Positions 39,892 through 48,838 of a stretch of DNA of 64,000 bases are shown here, piece by piece. Position numbers and translations under genes: made by a program. This stretch comes from Pseudoalteromonas haloplanktis ATCC 14393 (GTDB taxonomy: Bacteria; Pseudomonadota; Gammaproteobacteria; Enterobacterales; Alteromonadaceae): assembly GCF_000238355.1 (NCBI RefSeq), contig NZ_AHCA01000016.1:1-64000 (forward strand), given 5' to 3'. The notes under the pieces are model-generated. The model did no database searches and was not told the DNA's origin. It worked only from the letters and a program-made list of their open reading frames with translations. Every line of letters begins with the position of its first letter. The first letter of the stretch is position 1.

Positions 39892-41070
39892 ATGCGAACA
39901 ACGATATTGAAGTGGGCGCTTCCATTTGTTGCGCTAAGCTTAGGGGTTGCTGGTTTTGTAGGGATCAACGCGATTGCCCAAGAGCCAGAAAAAAAAGAAG
40001 TAGTTGATACACGGCCGGTGGTGAGAGTTGAACCCGTTGCAGCAAATAACCATCAAGTCGTTATAAATAGCTACGGCGAAGTTAAGCCACTGGAGAGCAC
40101 TCGGTTATCAGCACAGGTGTCAGGTGAAGTTGTCAGCTGGCACCCTAATTTTGTTGCTGGTGGTATTGTTGCTCGTGGTGAGATCTTATTCACAATAGAA
40201 AAAGATAACTACCAAGCGGCTTTATTACAAGCGCAAGCTGAACTAGCTCAAGCTCAAGCGCAATTAATTGAAGAACAAGCACAAGCTAAAGTAGCTGAGG
40301 ATGAAGCAAAACGTTTCCCAGATAAAGAACGTACAGCTTTATTCTTACGCAAACCACAAGTATTGAGTGCTGAGGCGTCGGTTAAATCAGCCCAAGCTCG
40401 ATTAAAACGCGCGCAACGTGACCTAGATAACTGCGAAGTAACAGCCCCTTATGATGCACTTGTTGTGAGTCGTGAAATTGGTGTGGGTCAATATATCAAT
40501 ATGGGCACACAAGTGGCTGAGTTAAACAATATTGAAACTGCAGAAATTATTATCCCTATCGCTGGTTTTGACAGTGTATTTTTACCAGAACGTGTAAAAG
40601 GTATAAAAGCAACTGTTATGAAAACAGGTCTGCATGGTTTTAGCCGCGAAGCTAAAATCGACCGTGATTTAGGTGTGGTAGATAACGCAACCCGCATGAG
40701 CAGTTTAGTGGTGCGTATCGATGACCCATATGGCCTAATAAACAAGCAACATGCGATTAAGTACGGTACCTATGTGCAAGTAAATTTTGCCGGTGCTATG
40801 TTGGAGAATATCTACCGTTTACCGCAAGAGTTAGTCAATAATCAAACTGTGTGGATTGTTAACGCAGAGCAACAGTTAGAGCCTCGTAAAGTAAAAGTGA
40901 TCCGTGAGGAAGGGGAATATTTTTACATTAGCGATGGTTTAGAAGCGAATGATCAACTCGTACTTACCTTACCTGAGTATCCGCAAAAGGGCATGGCAGT
41001 AAAAGTCGCTGGTGTTCAGGATGTTAAAAAAGTGGATGCACTAGATAGTGCCGCCACTGAAAAACTATAA
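39892..41070 (+). CDS. RND efflux periplasmic adaptor (membrane fusion protein)
   Basis: The 392-residue protein has an N-terminal signal/anchor helix, a biotinyl-lipoyl-like half-motif (GEVKPLESTRLSAQVSGEVV), an alpha-helical hairpin (YQAALLQAQAELAQAQAQLI, then SAEASVKSAQARLKRAQRDL), and a second half (CEVTAPYDALVVSREIGVGQ). It links the inner-membrane RND pump to an outer-membrane TolC-like channel. AAGGGG precedes the ATG. The pump gene follows 15 bases downstream. Confidence 0.92.
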   Translation: MRTTILKWALPFVALSLGVAGFVGINAIAQEPEKKEVVDTRPVVRVEPVAANNHQVVINSYGEVKPLESTRLSAQVSGEVVSWHPNFVAGGIVARGEILFTIEKDNYQAALLQAQAELAQAQAQLIEEQAQAKVAEDEAKRFPDKERTALFLRKPQVLSAEASVKSAQARLKRAQRDLDNCEVTAPYDALVVSREIGVGQYINMGTQVAELNNIETAEIIIPIAGFDSVFLPERVKGIKATVMKTGLHGFSREAKIDRDLGVVDNATRMSSLVVRIDDPYGLINKQHAIKYGTYVQVNFAGAMLENIYRLPQELVNNQTVWIVNAEQQLEPRKVKVIREEGEYFYISDGLEANDQLVLTLPEYPQKGMAVKVAGVQDVKKVDALDSAATEKL

Positions 41071-41085
41071 AAGGTAGATTACGTT

Positions 41086-44000
41086 ATGAGCAACACTGAA
41101 CTGCCTAATAATGAAAAACAAAGCGGCCTGATCGCTTATTTTGCTAATAACTCCGTCGCGGCAAATTTAATGATGGTTTTCATTATTGTGATGGGGATCA
41201 TTAGCTTTTTAACCATTCAAAGGCAGATGTTCCCGAACATTGAAATTAATTACATTACTATAAATGCCAATTACCCAGGGGCATCGCCGCAAGAAATGGA
41301 AGAAAGTATCTTAATTAAGATTGAAGAATCTTTAAAAGATATTACTGAAATTAAAAAAGGCACCTATCGGGCATTTCGAAATGGTGGCAGCGCGCAGTTA
41401 GAAATTAATACTGATGCTGAGTTAACAGAGGTGCTGGATAAAATTAAGTTGCGAGTTGATGGTATTGCAACTTTCCCCGCGGGAATGGAACCGGTCACTA
41501 TAAGTCAGATTGAGTTTCGCCAAGATGTAATTGGTATGACGCTTGTTGCCGATTTACCTCTTGATGAGCTAAAACCGATAGCTAACCGCATAGAAGATGA
41601 GCTATTGCAGCTATCAAATGTGTCATTGGTGGTTAATGATGTACCTTTAGATGAAATTGCCATTGAGATAGAGCCTGATACATTACGCCGTTATAATCTT
41701 ACTTTGAGTGAAGTCGCAGCTGCAGTACGCCGCTATTCAGCAAACTTTTCTGCAGGACAACTGAAAACCGACTCAGGTGTCATATCCGTAAGGGTTGAAA
41801 ACCAACTTTACTCTGGTGAAGAGTTTCGTCAAATACCAGTAAAAATTGGTGCTAATGGTGCAAAAGTATTACTGCAAGATATTGCAGTGATAAAAGATCA
41901 GTTCATTGAGGGCGAACGTTACTTTAAGTTTAATGGTGAAAACGCCGTTTACTTATCGGTCAAAGCGACAGAGGAACAAAGTATTATTCCTGTTGCGGAT
42001 TCAGTAAAAGCATTTATAGATCAAAAAAATAAAGAGTTACCTCCGGGCGTACGTTTAGAGCCATTAATGGATATGACTTATTACTTGAATGCGCGTTTAG
42101 AGATGATGCTAAGTAACCTGATCCAAGGTGCTATTTTAGTGGCTATTATGCTGTCGTTGTTCTTGCGCTTTAAGCTTGCATTATGGGTAATGATTGGTCT
42201 GCCAGTGTGCTTTTTAGGTGCGATGATGATGATGCCATTGTTTGGCGTCACTATTAATATTTTGTCATTATTTGCCTTTATTATGGTGCTAGGGATTGTG
42301 GTGGATGACGCCATTGTCATTGGCGAAAGTGCTTATACGGAAATAGAGAAGAAGGGCGGTGGTGTTGTTAATGTGGTTAATGGCGCTAAAAAAGTCGCCA
42401 CTCCAGCCACATTCGGTGTACTAACTACTGTGGCGGTATTTGCGCCATTTACCCTGTCTTCAGGCCCTGAGAGTGCATTCTTTTACGGTATTGCAGTGGT
42501 GGTTATGCTGTGTTTAATTTTCAGCTTAATCGAGTCAAAACTGATTTTACCAGCACACATTGCACATACTAACTTTTCGCCGATCAAACCAGATAGTTGG
42601 CGTGCGCGTTTTAATAAGCGTTTTTTTGGTTTCGTAAATGGACCTTATCGACGTTTTATCGTGCGTTGCGTTGAGTGGCGATGGGCTGTATTTTGCTCAT
42701 TTATTGCTTTGCTAATTATTACCTTTGCTCTGATTGCATCAAACCAAGTGCGCACTGGTTTTATGCCTAAGATCCCGCACGATTTTCCGCAAATTAATTT
42801 AGAAATGAACGATAACGTCTCTGATATGCAAACTATCGAAGCAATACGTGAAATTGAAGCCATGGTGGTGGCGGTCGATAAAGAAACTGAGCGTGAGTAC
42901 GGGCATAAGTTAGTTCGAGATGTATTAGTGTTTAACCAAGGCCGTACAGAAGCACAGTTATTAGCGCCTTTGGTTGAAGAGGATTTACGTCCTTATAATG
43001 CATTTGAGCTGTCTCGTCGCTGGCGTGAACGAATGCCAGTTATTGCCGGCGTTAAGTCGTTAACGATTTATGATGATGTGAACAGTCAAGGCGGTGGTGA
43101 TGGTGAGTTTGGTTACTTACTGTATGGCTCAGACATTGACACGTTAAATGATGCAGGACGTCGTTTTATTCAACTATTACAGCAACAAGAAGGCTTGTTT
43201 GATATTAGTTCGACCATCGATCCTGCCAGTAAAGAAGTGCAAATGAGCTTAAAACCGGTTGCATATGATTTAGGCTTGGATTTAGCGTCGATTGCAAATC
43301 AAGTCGGCGCCAGTTTTTACGGTGGCGAGGCACAACGTGTTATTCGCCGTGGCGAAGAAGTACGCGTTATGGTGCGCTACCCTAAATTGACCCGTGAAGC
43401 ATTTTCATCACTTAAACATGCTGTAGTTACAACACCGCAAGGCAAAGAAGTGCTGCTTGGTGATGTAGTAGAACTGACGGAAACACCTGGGATCAGCTAT
43501 ATTCGTCGCGAAGGTGGTTATCGTACTGTTTATGTTTATGGCAATATTGATGAAGAAGTGATTGAACCAAACGAAGTAATAAATCAAGTCAAAGACAAAC
43601 TGTTACCGCAGCTTAAAGAAGAATTCCCTACTGTTAAATCGGAGCTAGGTGGCGCAATTGAAGAGCAGCAGGCGCAAGCCAATCAACAGGTAATGTTCTT
43701 TTGGGGGGGGATGATTTTAGTCTATATCTTATTAGCTGTACCGCTAAAAAGTTATGCGCAACCTTTGATTGTGATGTCGGTGATCCCATTTAGTTTAACT
43801 GGCGCAGTTTGGGGCCATTACTGGTTTGGCTTAGATCTGACCTTAATGTCTGGTTTTGGTATCATTGCAGCAGCGGGTGTGGTTATTAATGACTCGCTGG
43901 TAATGACTGACTTTGTTAATCAAGCGCGCCGAGAGGGGATCGCGATTAAAGATGCGGTAATAGAAGCAGGTTGTGCGCGTTTTAGGCCAATTTTACTGAC

Positions 44001-44232
44001 CTCGATCACAACCTTTGCAGGTGTATTACCGATCATGTTTGAAACCAGCTTGCAAGCCCGATTTGTCATACCAATGGCCGTTGCACTTGGTTTTGCAGTG
44101 ATGTTTGCAACGCTAATTACTTTAATTTTGGTGCCGTGTTTATACATTATCATGAGTGATATAGGTAAAATGTTTAAAGCTTTTTTTATGAGGGCTGCTC
44201 ACCTATTAAACCCTAAGGCATATAGCAGTTAA
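41086..44232 (+). CDS. RND family efflux transporter permease
   Basis: The 1048-residue length fits RND pumps with 12 helices and two large periplasmic loops. Visible motifs are NANYPGASPQEMEESILIKI, GIVVDDAIVIGESAY in helix 4 with its proton-relay Asp pair, and GIIAAAGVVINDSLVMTDFV in helix 10. It is co-transcribed with the adaptor. No outer-membrane factor gene is present, so TolC or another channel must come from elsewhere. Substrate cannot be deduced from sequence. A strong terminator follows. Confidence 0.93.
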   Translation: MSNTELPNNEKQSGLIAYFANNSVAANLMMVFIIVMGIISFLTIQRQMFPNIEINYITINANYPGASPQEMEESILIKIEESLKDITEIKKGTYRAFRNGGSAQLEINTDAELTEVLDKIKLRVDGIATFPAGMEPVTISQIEFRQDVIGMTLVADLPLDELKPIANRIEDELLQLSNVSLVVNDVPLDEIAIEIEPDTLRRYNLTLSEVAAAVRRYSANFSAGQLKTDSGVISVRVENQLYSGEEFRQIPVKIGANGAKVLLQDIAVIKDQFIEGERYFKFNGENAVYLSVKATEEQSIIPVADSVKAFIDQKNKELPPGVRLEPLMDMTYYLNARLEMMLSNLIQGAILVAIMLSLFLRFKLALWVMIGLPVCFLGAMMMMPLFGVTINILSLFAFIMVLGIVVDDAIVIGESAYTEIEKKGGGVVNVVNGAKKVATPATFGVLTTVAVFAPFTLSSGPESAFFYGIAVVVMLCLIFSLIESKLILPAHIAHTNFSPIKPDSWRARFNKRFFGFVNGPYRRFIVRCVEWRWAVFCSFIALLIITFALIASNQVRTGFMPKIPHDFPQINLEMNDNVSDMQTIEAIREIEAMVVAVDKETEREYGHKLVRDVLVFNQGRTEAQLLAPLVEEDLRPYNAFELSRRWRERMPVIAGVKSLTIYDDVNSQGGGDGEFGYLLYGSDIDTLNDAGRRFIQLLQQQEGLFDISSTIDPASKEVQMSLKPVAYDLGLDLASIANQVGASFYGGEAQRVIRRGEEVRVMVRYPKLTREAFSSLKHAVVTTPQGKEVLLGDVVELTETPGISYIRREGGYRTVYVYGNIDEEVIEPNEVINQVKDKLLPQLKEEFPTVKSELGGAIEEQQAQANQQVMFFWGGMILVYILLAVPLKSYAQPLIVMSVIPFSLTGAVWGHYWFGLDLTLMSGFGIIAAAGVVINDSLVMTDFVNQARREGIAIKDAVIEAGCARFRPILLTSITTFAGVLPIMFETSLQARFVIPMAVALGFAVMFATLITLILVPCLYIIMSDIGKMFKAFFMRAAHLLNPKAYSS

Positions 44233-44244
44233 ATACTGAGAATT

Positions 44245-44274
44245 AAAAGCCAATACTTTATGTGTTGGCTTTTT
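44245..44274 (+). terminator. Terminator after the RND pump gene
   Basis: The stem AAAAGCCAATAC / GTGTTGGCTTTT (12 bp with one G-T pair) has a 5-base loop and a trailing T-run. Confidence 0.88.
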
Positions 44275-44354
44275 TGTTTTTATAGACCTAAGTATTGGTT
44301 TTTATTCACGGTTACATTCTTTAGTTTGATCTTTGTACTGTGTCACATTATACT

Positions 44355-44452
44355 CACGCTGTTTTGGCAAACTAATCGAAAGGTTAGGACGCAAAGTTTC
44401 CGGTCTAAGGTTTTAGCATGCTAAAACTAGGATAGCGGGGCCGTCGCACAGG
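44355..44452 (+). promoter_or_regulatory. GEMM-I c-di-GMP riboswitch
   Basis: The conserved GEMM-I core is present in order: GGCAAAC (44366-44372), a CTAAT-CGAAAG-GTTAG hairpin with GAAA tetraloop, GGACGCAAAG (44387-44396), TTCCGGTCTAAGG, a GTTTTAGC / GCTAAAAC stem, then GGATAGCGGGG (44430-44440). A candidate expression-platform hairpin (CACAG / CTGTG with GGT / ACC) follows at 44446-44475. It should control the chitin-binding gene 110 bases downstream by c-di-GMP, as in Vibrio gbpA. Confidence 0.9.
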
Positions 44453-44561
44453 GTAATATTAACCTCGCTGTGTGTCATTAGCCCTACAACGTATTGAAAA
44501 AGTATTTCTTTTATCCAATAAATACTGGATAGTACCTATTAGATGTTCTTAAGGTGTTGCT

Positions 44562-45134
44562 GTGTTTATGCATACGTCATTGGCCTGTGGTAATTGGATG
44601 CCAATAGGTTGTCTAAATCATCATACCCAATTATTTGTTGGTGATATGGTGACGGTGACTTTTTATGATACGCAAGGAGAGCTAGTCGATTTATCATTTA
44701 AATATGAAATTATCACTGAGGAACAGGGCGAGCCACATAATTGGCCGCGCTATGTTGCACAGTATATTAATACCCATATACCGCTTGTTGAAGCGGGTAG
44801 AATGACAGAGCAAGGCTTGGTTGTTGCTTATCGTTCAAATCAGATTTATGCGCTTGAGGGCTGTGGTATTAACCGAGCTGAATTAACGTTTCAGTGCATT
44901 GCTAAATGCGATGACTTTCCTGCTGTGAAGCCCGCATATGATTATATCTACCCTGAAAAATGCAGTACGTATAATGCCGGCGTAAAAGTATTACAGCCGA
45001 AAACGGGCTTAATATATAAATGCAAACCTTGGCCTTTCAGTCAGTTTTGCAATGTAAAAGAAGAAAATAACCCGCTTTATGAACCAGGTGTAGGGCAAAG
45101 TTGGCACCTAGCTTGGCAGCAAGTTTCCCCTTAA
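44562..45134 (+). CDS. Truncated GbpA-like chitin-binding protein (no LPMO domain)
   Basis: The first half (LFVGDMVTVTFYDTQGELVD, then NWPRYVAQYIN) matches domain 2 of N-acetylglucosamine-binding protein A. The C-terminus (GLIYKCKPWPFSQFC ... GVGQSWHLAW) matches its final chitin-binding (CBM73-like) domain. The N-terminal signal peptide and LPMO (AA10) domain of full-length GbpA, about 490 residues, are missing. Only about 110 bases separate the gene from the riboswitch, so an internal deletion joining the 5' leader to domain 2 is likely. AAGGTG precedes the GTG start. Without a visible signal peptide, export is doubtful and the gene may be a remnant. Confidence 0.72.
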   Translation: MFMHTSLACGNWMPIGCLNHHTQLFVGDMVTVTFYDTQGELVDLSFKYEIITEEQGEPHNWPRYVAQYINTHIPLVEAGRMTEQGLVVAYRSNQIYALEGCGINRAELTFQCIAKCDDFPAVKPAYDYIYPEKCSTYNAGVKVLQPKTGLIYKCKPWPFSQFCNVKEENNPLYEPGVGQSWHLAWQQVSP

Positions 45135-45152
45135 TGCTAGTTAGCATTTTCG

Positions 45153-45177
45153 GCCCACTCTTTGAGTGGGCTTTTTT
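45153..45177 (+). terminator. Terminator after the GbpA-like gene
   Basis: The stem GCCCACTC / GAGTGGGC with a TTT loop is followed by six T. Confidence 0.92.
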
Positions 45178-45235
45178 ATGTACTTTTGAAAATTATGGTA
45201 AACTCTCGTCATCAAAATTTTTTATTGGTTTTTCT

Positions 45236-47311
45236 GTGGCTTTATCAAACTTATCGTTGTCTTCTCTTTTAAATGCGCCTGTTGCACGTAAACAGCCGCA
45301 CGTTTTAACAACGCACCAGCAAACACGCATAGATGATTATTATTGGATGCGTGATGACGAGCGCACAGAGCAAACTATATTGGCGCATTTAGCTGCGGAA
45401 AATGATTATTGCGAACAACAGTTAGCACCAATTAAGCCGTTGCAAACGGCTTTGTTTGACGAACTTAAAGACCGCATAGTGAAAGATGACAATACCTTTC
45501 CTGTTAAGGATGGTCAGTATTGGTATCACTCTGAGGTTCGCGGTGATGACGAGTACTCTCGTCACTACCGTAGTCGTGAAATAAACGCGACCGATAAGCA
45601 ATTATTATTAGATGTAAATAGCTTGGCAGCAGGCTTTGAGTTTTATGACTTAGGCGAAGTTGCGATTAGTCCCAATGAGCAGTTGCTCGCTTACTCGCAA
45701 GATACTGATGGCCGCCGTATTTATACCGTAAAGTTTAAGACGATTGATAATGATAGGTTACTCGACGACGTATTAGAAAACACCGAAGGTCAGATTGTTT
45801 GGGCAAATGACAACAAAACAGTATTTTATGTAAAGAAAGATTTGCAAACTTTACTGGGCTATCAGGTTTATCGTCATGTGTTAGGAACTAAACAAGCACA
45901 AGATGTATTGGTTTATGAAGAGCAAGATCGTAGTTTTTTCATGGGACTTGGTAAAAGCCGTGATGAAAGCCTAATTATTATTGATTTAGCCACCACTGAA
46001 ACTAATGATACTTGGGTATTAGATGCCAATCAGCCTAGCGGTGAGTTTACGCAATTAATGCCGCGTGAAGAAGGCCATGAGTTTGATATTGATAAACTCG
46101 GAGATACCTTTTATATCGTGACCAATTGGCAGGCTAAAAACTTTCGTTTAATGACTGCGAGCGCCGCAACAGTTGCTGATAAAACGCAGTGGCTTGAACA
46201 CACCCCTCACAGAGCTGAAGTACTGCTTGAAGGTGTTGAATTATTTAATGATTTTTTATTGTTAACAGAGCGAGAGCAAGGACAAACTCGCTTTATTGTG
46301 ATCAATAAGCAACAGCAGCGTATGACCTTAGAATTCGATGACCCCTGTTTTTATGCATCTGTGGCGATAAATCCTGAACCAAACTCTCAATCGGCACGTA
46401 TCTATTATTCAAGTTTGACTACGCCAGGCTCGCTTTATGAGGTTAATCTAATAACTGCAGAGAAAACCCTGCTTAAACAACAGCAGGTGTTAGGTGAGTT
46501 TGATGTTGACAATTACGGCTCGGAGCGATTGATGATCACGGCGCGAGATGGTGTAAAAGTACCGGTGTCATTGGTTTATCGTAAAGAATTATTTAATAAA
46601 GACGGCACTAATCCGTTATTTCAATATGGTTATGGTGCGTACGGTATCACCATTGATCCGAGTTTCTCGAGTACTTCACTCAGCTTACTTGATCGTGGCT
46701 TTGTGTACGCTATAGCCCATGTTCGCGGTAGTGAAATGTTGGGGCGTCAGTGGTATGAACAAGGTAAAAAACAACATAAGCAAAATAGTTTTAATGACTT
46801 TATTGATGTGACTAAGTCACTTGTTGCGCAGGGATATGGTGCGCAAAATAAAGTGTTTGCTTCTGGCGGTAGCGCGGGAGGTTTGTTGATGGGCGCTGTT
46901 GTGAATCAAGCCCCTGAGCTTTACTTAGGTGTGGGGTGTCATGTGCCATTTTTAGATGTGCTAACCACCATGCTTGATGAGTCTATTCCGCTGACCACGA
47001 ATGAATATGATGAGTGGGGAAACCCGAATGATCCAGATTATTATGACGTGATTGCAAAGTATTCACCGTATGACAATATTAGCGCTCAGGCTTACCCAAA
47101 TATCTTAGTTACTACGGGGCTGCATGATTCGCAAGTGCAATATTGGGAACCCATGAAATGGGTGGCTAAAATGCGTGAATATAAAACCGATGATAATATT
47201 TTAGTGTTTAAAACCGATATGGATGCAGGGCATGGTGGCGCATCGGGTCGCTTTAAAAGCTTGGCAGAAAAAGCCCTAGAAATGGCATTTTTCATTAGCT
47301 TAGCTGAATAA
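45236..47311 (+). CDS. ptrB: Oligopeptidase B (S9A prolyl oligopeptidase family)
   Basis: The protein has an N-terminal beta-propeller (IDDYYWMRDDER, then VRGDDEYSRHYRSR) and a C-terminal alpha/beta-hydrolase catalytic domain with GGSAGG (nucleophile Ser), GLHDSQVQYWEP (catalytic Asp) and MDAGHGG (catalytic His). Oligopeptidase B cuts short peptides after Arg or Lys in the cytoplasm. I chose GTG at 45236 (VALSNLSLSSLL); a longer in-frame start runs through the terminator. About 692 residues is close to the family size. Confidence 0.88.
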   Translation: MALSNLSLSSLLNAPVARKQPHVLTTHQQTRIDDYYWMRDDERTEQTILAHLAAENDYCEQQLAPIKPLQTALFDELKDRIVKDDNTFPVKDGQYWYHSEVRGDDEYSRHYRSREINATDKQLLLDVNSLAAGFEFYDLGEVAISPNEQLLAYSQDTDGRRIYTVKFKTIDNDRLLDDVLENTEGQIVWANDNKTVFYVKKDLQTLLGYQVYRHVLGTKQAQDVLVYEEQDRSFFMGLGKSRDESLIIIDLATTETNDTWVLDANQPSGEFTQLMPREEGHEFDIDKLGDTFYIVTNWQAKNFRLMTASAATVADKTQWLEHTPHRAEVLLEGVELFNDFLLLTEREQGQTRFIVINKQQQRMTLEFDDPCFYASVAINPEPNSQSARIYYSSLTTPGSLYEVNLITAEKTLLKQQQVLGEFDVDNYGSERLMITARDGVKVPVSLVYRKELFNKDGTNPLFQYGYGAYGITIDPSFSSTSLSLLDRGFVYAIAHVRGSEMLGRQWYEQGKKQHKQNSFNDFIDVTKSLVAQGYGAQNKVFASGGSAGGLLMGAVVNQAPELYLGVGCHVPFLDVLTTMLDESIPLTTNEYDEWGNPNDPDYYDVIAKYSPYDNISAQAYPNILVTTGLHDSQVQYWEPMKWVAKMREYKTDDNILVFKTDMDAGHGGASGRFKSLAEKALEMAFFISLAE

Positions 47312-47349
47312 CATGGCAGCTATATGTGATTGAGTTGAGAGGTGTAGAT

Positions 47350-47748
47350 ATGTTTGAAGTGCATGGAAGTTGGGAATACTCAATAGAGCCGCCAATCATT
47401 TATATTAAAGTCATTGGTTGCTTTAACCGAGAAGGGGTCATTGCGTTTGCTAACAGTGTACAAGCCGACTTATCAACATTACCTGCAAACTCAATTGAAT
47501 ATGCTGTAATTAATTTAGCTGAATTTGAATTAACCACCGCAGATAGCTTAGCGGTGGCAACCGAGTATTTTCATGGCGTTAAAGCGCGAGGCTATAAACG
47601 CGTTACCTACATACAACCAAGTATTGTAGCTCAAAGTATGTTAGAAAGTGTTTGGCTTGGTAGTGGCATGGATGTGCAATTTTGTATGAATGCTCAGCGT
47701 TACTTAGCACAGTACCCTGAGCATCAATATGTAAAAAATTGGCTATGA
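47350..47748 (+). CDS. STAS/SpoIIAA-like small cytoplasmic protein, unknown
   Basis: The 132-residue protein has an alternating beta-alpha pattern (IIYIKVIGCFNREGVIAFAN ... YAVINLAEFEL ... YKRVTYIQP) that resembles a STAS or SpoIIAA-like domain. No phosphorylation Ser is evident. The ATG at 47350 is preceded by GAGGT at a good distance; an earlier in-frame GTG is less likely. It follows ptrB closely and may be co-transcribed. The function is unknown. Confidence 0.6.
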   Translation: MFEVHGSWEYSIEPPIIYIKVIGCFNREGVIAFANSVQADLSTLPANSIEYAVINLAEFELTTADSLAVATEYFHGVKARGYKRVTYIQPSIVAQSMLESVWLGSGMDVQFCMNAQRYLAQYPEHQYVKNWL

Positions 47749-47787
47749 GTAATCACGAACCAAGCCTTTTACAAAGCTTGGAGTTAA

Positions 47788-48261
47788 TTAATTTAAGTAT
47801 GCTTTTAACATCCAAACCAGTTTTTCTTGCTCAGTGATGTAATCACCCATTAATGATGCAGTACCTTCATCTTGTGCATCACCCGCCTGTTCTAGAATTT
47901 CGCGCTGCATGTTAATTAATGTGCTATACCCTGCTAGTAGATTTTCTACAGCAGCCTCACCATCACTAATATTCTTAGCTTCTTTAATTTTGCTGATCTC
48001 TAAATAATCAGAAAACGCATGCAGTGGCGCACCATCAAGGGTAAGAATACGCTCTGCTATTTCATCAACTTTTAATAGTAGTAGGTTATAAATTTCTTCA
48101 AACTTAACGTGTAACTCAAAAAAGTTACGTCCTTTAATATTCCAATGAAAACCACGAGCATTCATATACTGAATTTGATAACTACTTAGCAGGGTATTTA
48201 GTGACTTTACGATATCTTCACTTTTCGCACTGTTAAGACCGATTGCGTTTACCTGTGACAT
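47788..48261 (-). CDS. dps: Dps-family ferritin-like DNA-protection protein
   Basis: This is a 157-residue four-helix protein with ferroxidase-centre residues in ARGFHWNIKGRNFFELHVKF and ILTLDGAPLHAFSDYLE, as in Dps. Dps stores iron and protects DNA during oxidative stress and starvation. The N-terminus lacks a Lys-rich tail, so DNA binding may be weak. A palindrome at 48303-48319 lies about 40-60 bases upstream of the start and may be a control site. Confidence 0.92.
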   Translation of the reverse strand: MSQVNAIGLNSAKSEDIVKSLNTLLSSYQIQYMNARGFHWNIKGRNFFELHVKFEEIYNLLLLKVDEIAERILTLDGAPLHAFSDYLEISKIKEAKNISDGEAAVENLLAGYSTLINMQREILEQAGDAQDEGTASLMGDYITEQEKLVWMLKAYLN

Positions 48262-48302
48262 ATTACTCTCCTTAAATAAACTGATAAGTTATTTTCGAAT
48301 GA

Positions 48303-48319
48303 CTGATAGTAAGTATCAG
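48303..48319. promoter_or_regulatory. Inverted repeat CTGATA-N5-TATCAG upstream of dps
   Basis: Two perfect 6-base arms lie 42-58 bases upstream of the dps start. The half-site resembles OxyR ATAG/CTAT elements only loosely. The nearby gap 48320-48550 shows no other gene I would support. Confidence 0.3.
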
Positions 48320-48557
48320 CCATTATTGATGAACTGTAAAATGGTTAGAATCGATGATAGCCATAGCTTTTACCTATCAACAATAAACCACTCAAATAAA
48401 ACTCGTTACTTTCGTAAGCATTACTGTAATAGAAATGGGTGCCAAACTTTAAAAATCTACCCCTTAGGGGAAAATAACGGATATTTACTTAAAGATAGAA
48501 CAAAACCATGATCCAGAACAAACTTTATAATTACACTTTTTGACTGTCTACGAGGGT

Positions 48558-48571
48558 TTGATTTAGGTCAA
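48558..48571 (+). promoter_or_regulatory. FNR-type site TTGAT-TTAG-GTCAA
   Basis: The site matches the FNR/EtrA consensus TTGATNNNNATCAA at nine of ten positions. It lies about 60 bases upstream of the small membrane protein gene at 48629, so that gene may be activated under low oxygen. Confidence 0.55.
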
Positions 48572-48628
48572 GAGTTCAATTTTTAGCCGGCGCATAATCA
48601 ACATAGATTAATTACATGGAGAAAGATC

Positions 48629-48838
48629 ATGCGCGCTAAAACTAACAAAGAGAATAAATTTGAGTTGATAGTTATAGGTATAGCGTTGTTAGCATTTGTA
48701 GTTGGCTTGGTTGGCCACTTAGCAGGGGCGAGCTTTGCGAACTTTGCTACGTTTGGTTATATCGCCGCACCAACACCGTTAATCTTGGCAATTATCGCTT
48801 TTATTGCTTATAAAATAGCAGCCAGTGCACAAGATTAA
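48629..48838 (+). CDS. Small two-helix membrane protein, unknown
   Basis: The 69-residue protein has two helices (ELIVIGIALLAFVVGLVG and PTPLILAIIAFIAYKIA) and GGAGA well placed before the ATG. I know no family for it. A strong FNR-type site upstream suggests expression at low oxygen. It converges with and overlaps by four bases the hydrolase gene on the other strand. Confidence 0.6.
   Translation: MRAKTNKENKFELIVIGIALLAFVVGLVGHLAGASFANFATFGYIAAPTPLILAIIAFIAYKIAASAQD

Noticed and set aside
48299..48511. 70-codon plus-strand frame between dps and the small membrane protein
   Set aside because: No ribosome binding site, no recognisable domain, and it covers the dps promoter palindrome; probably a chance frame.
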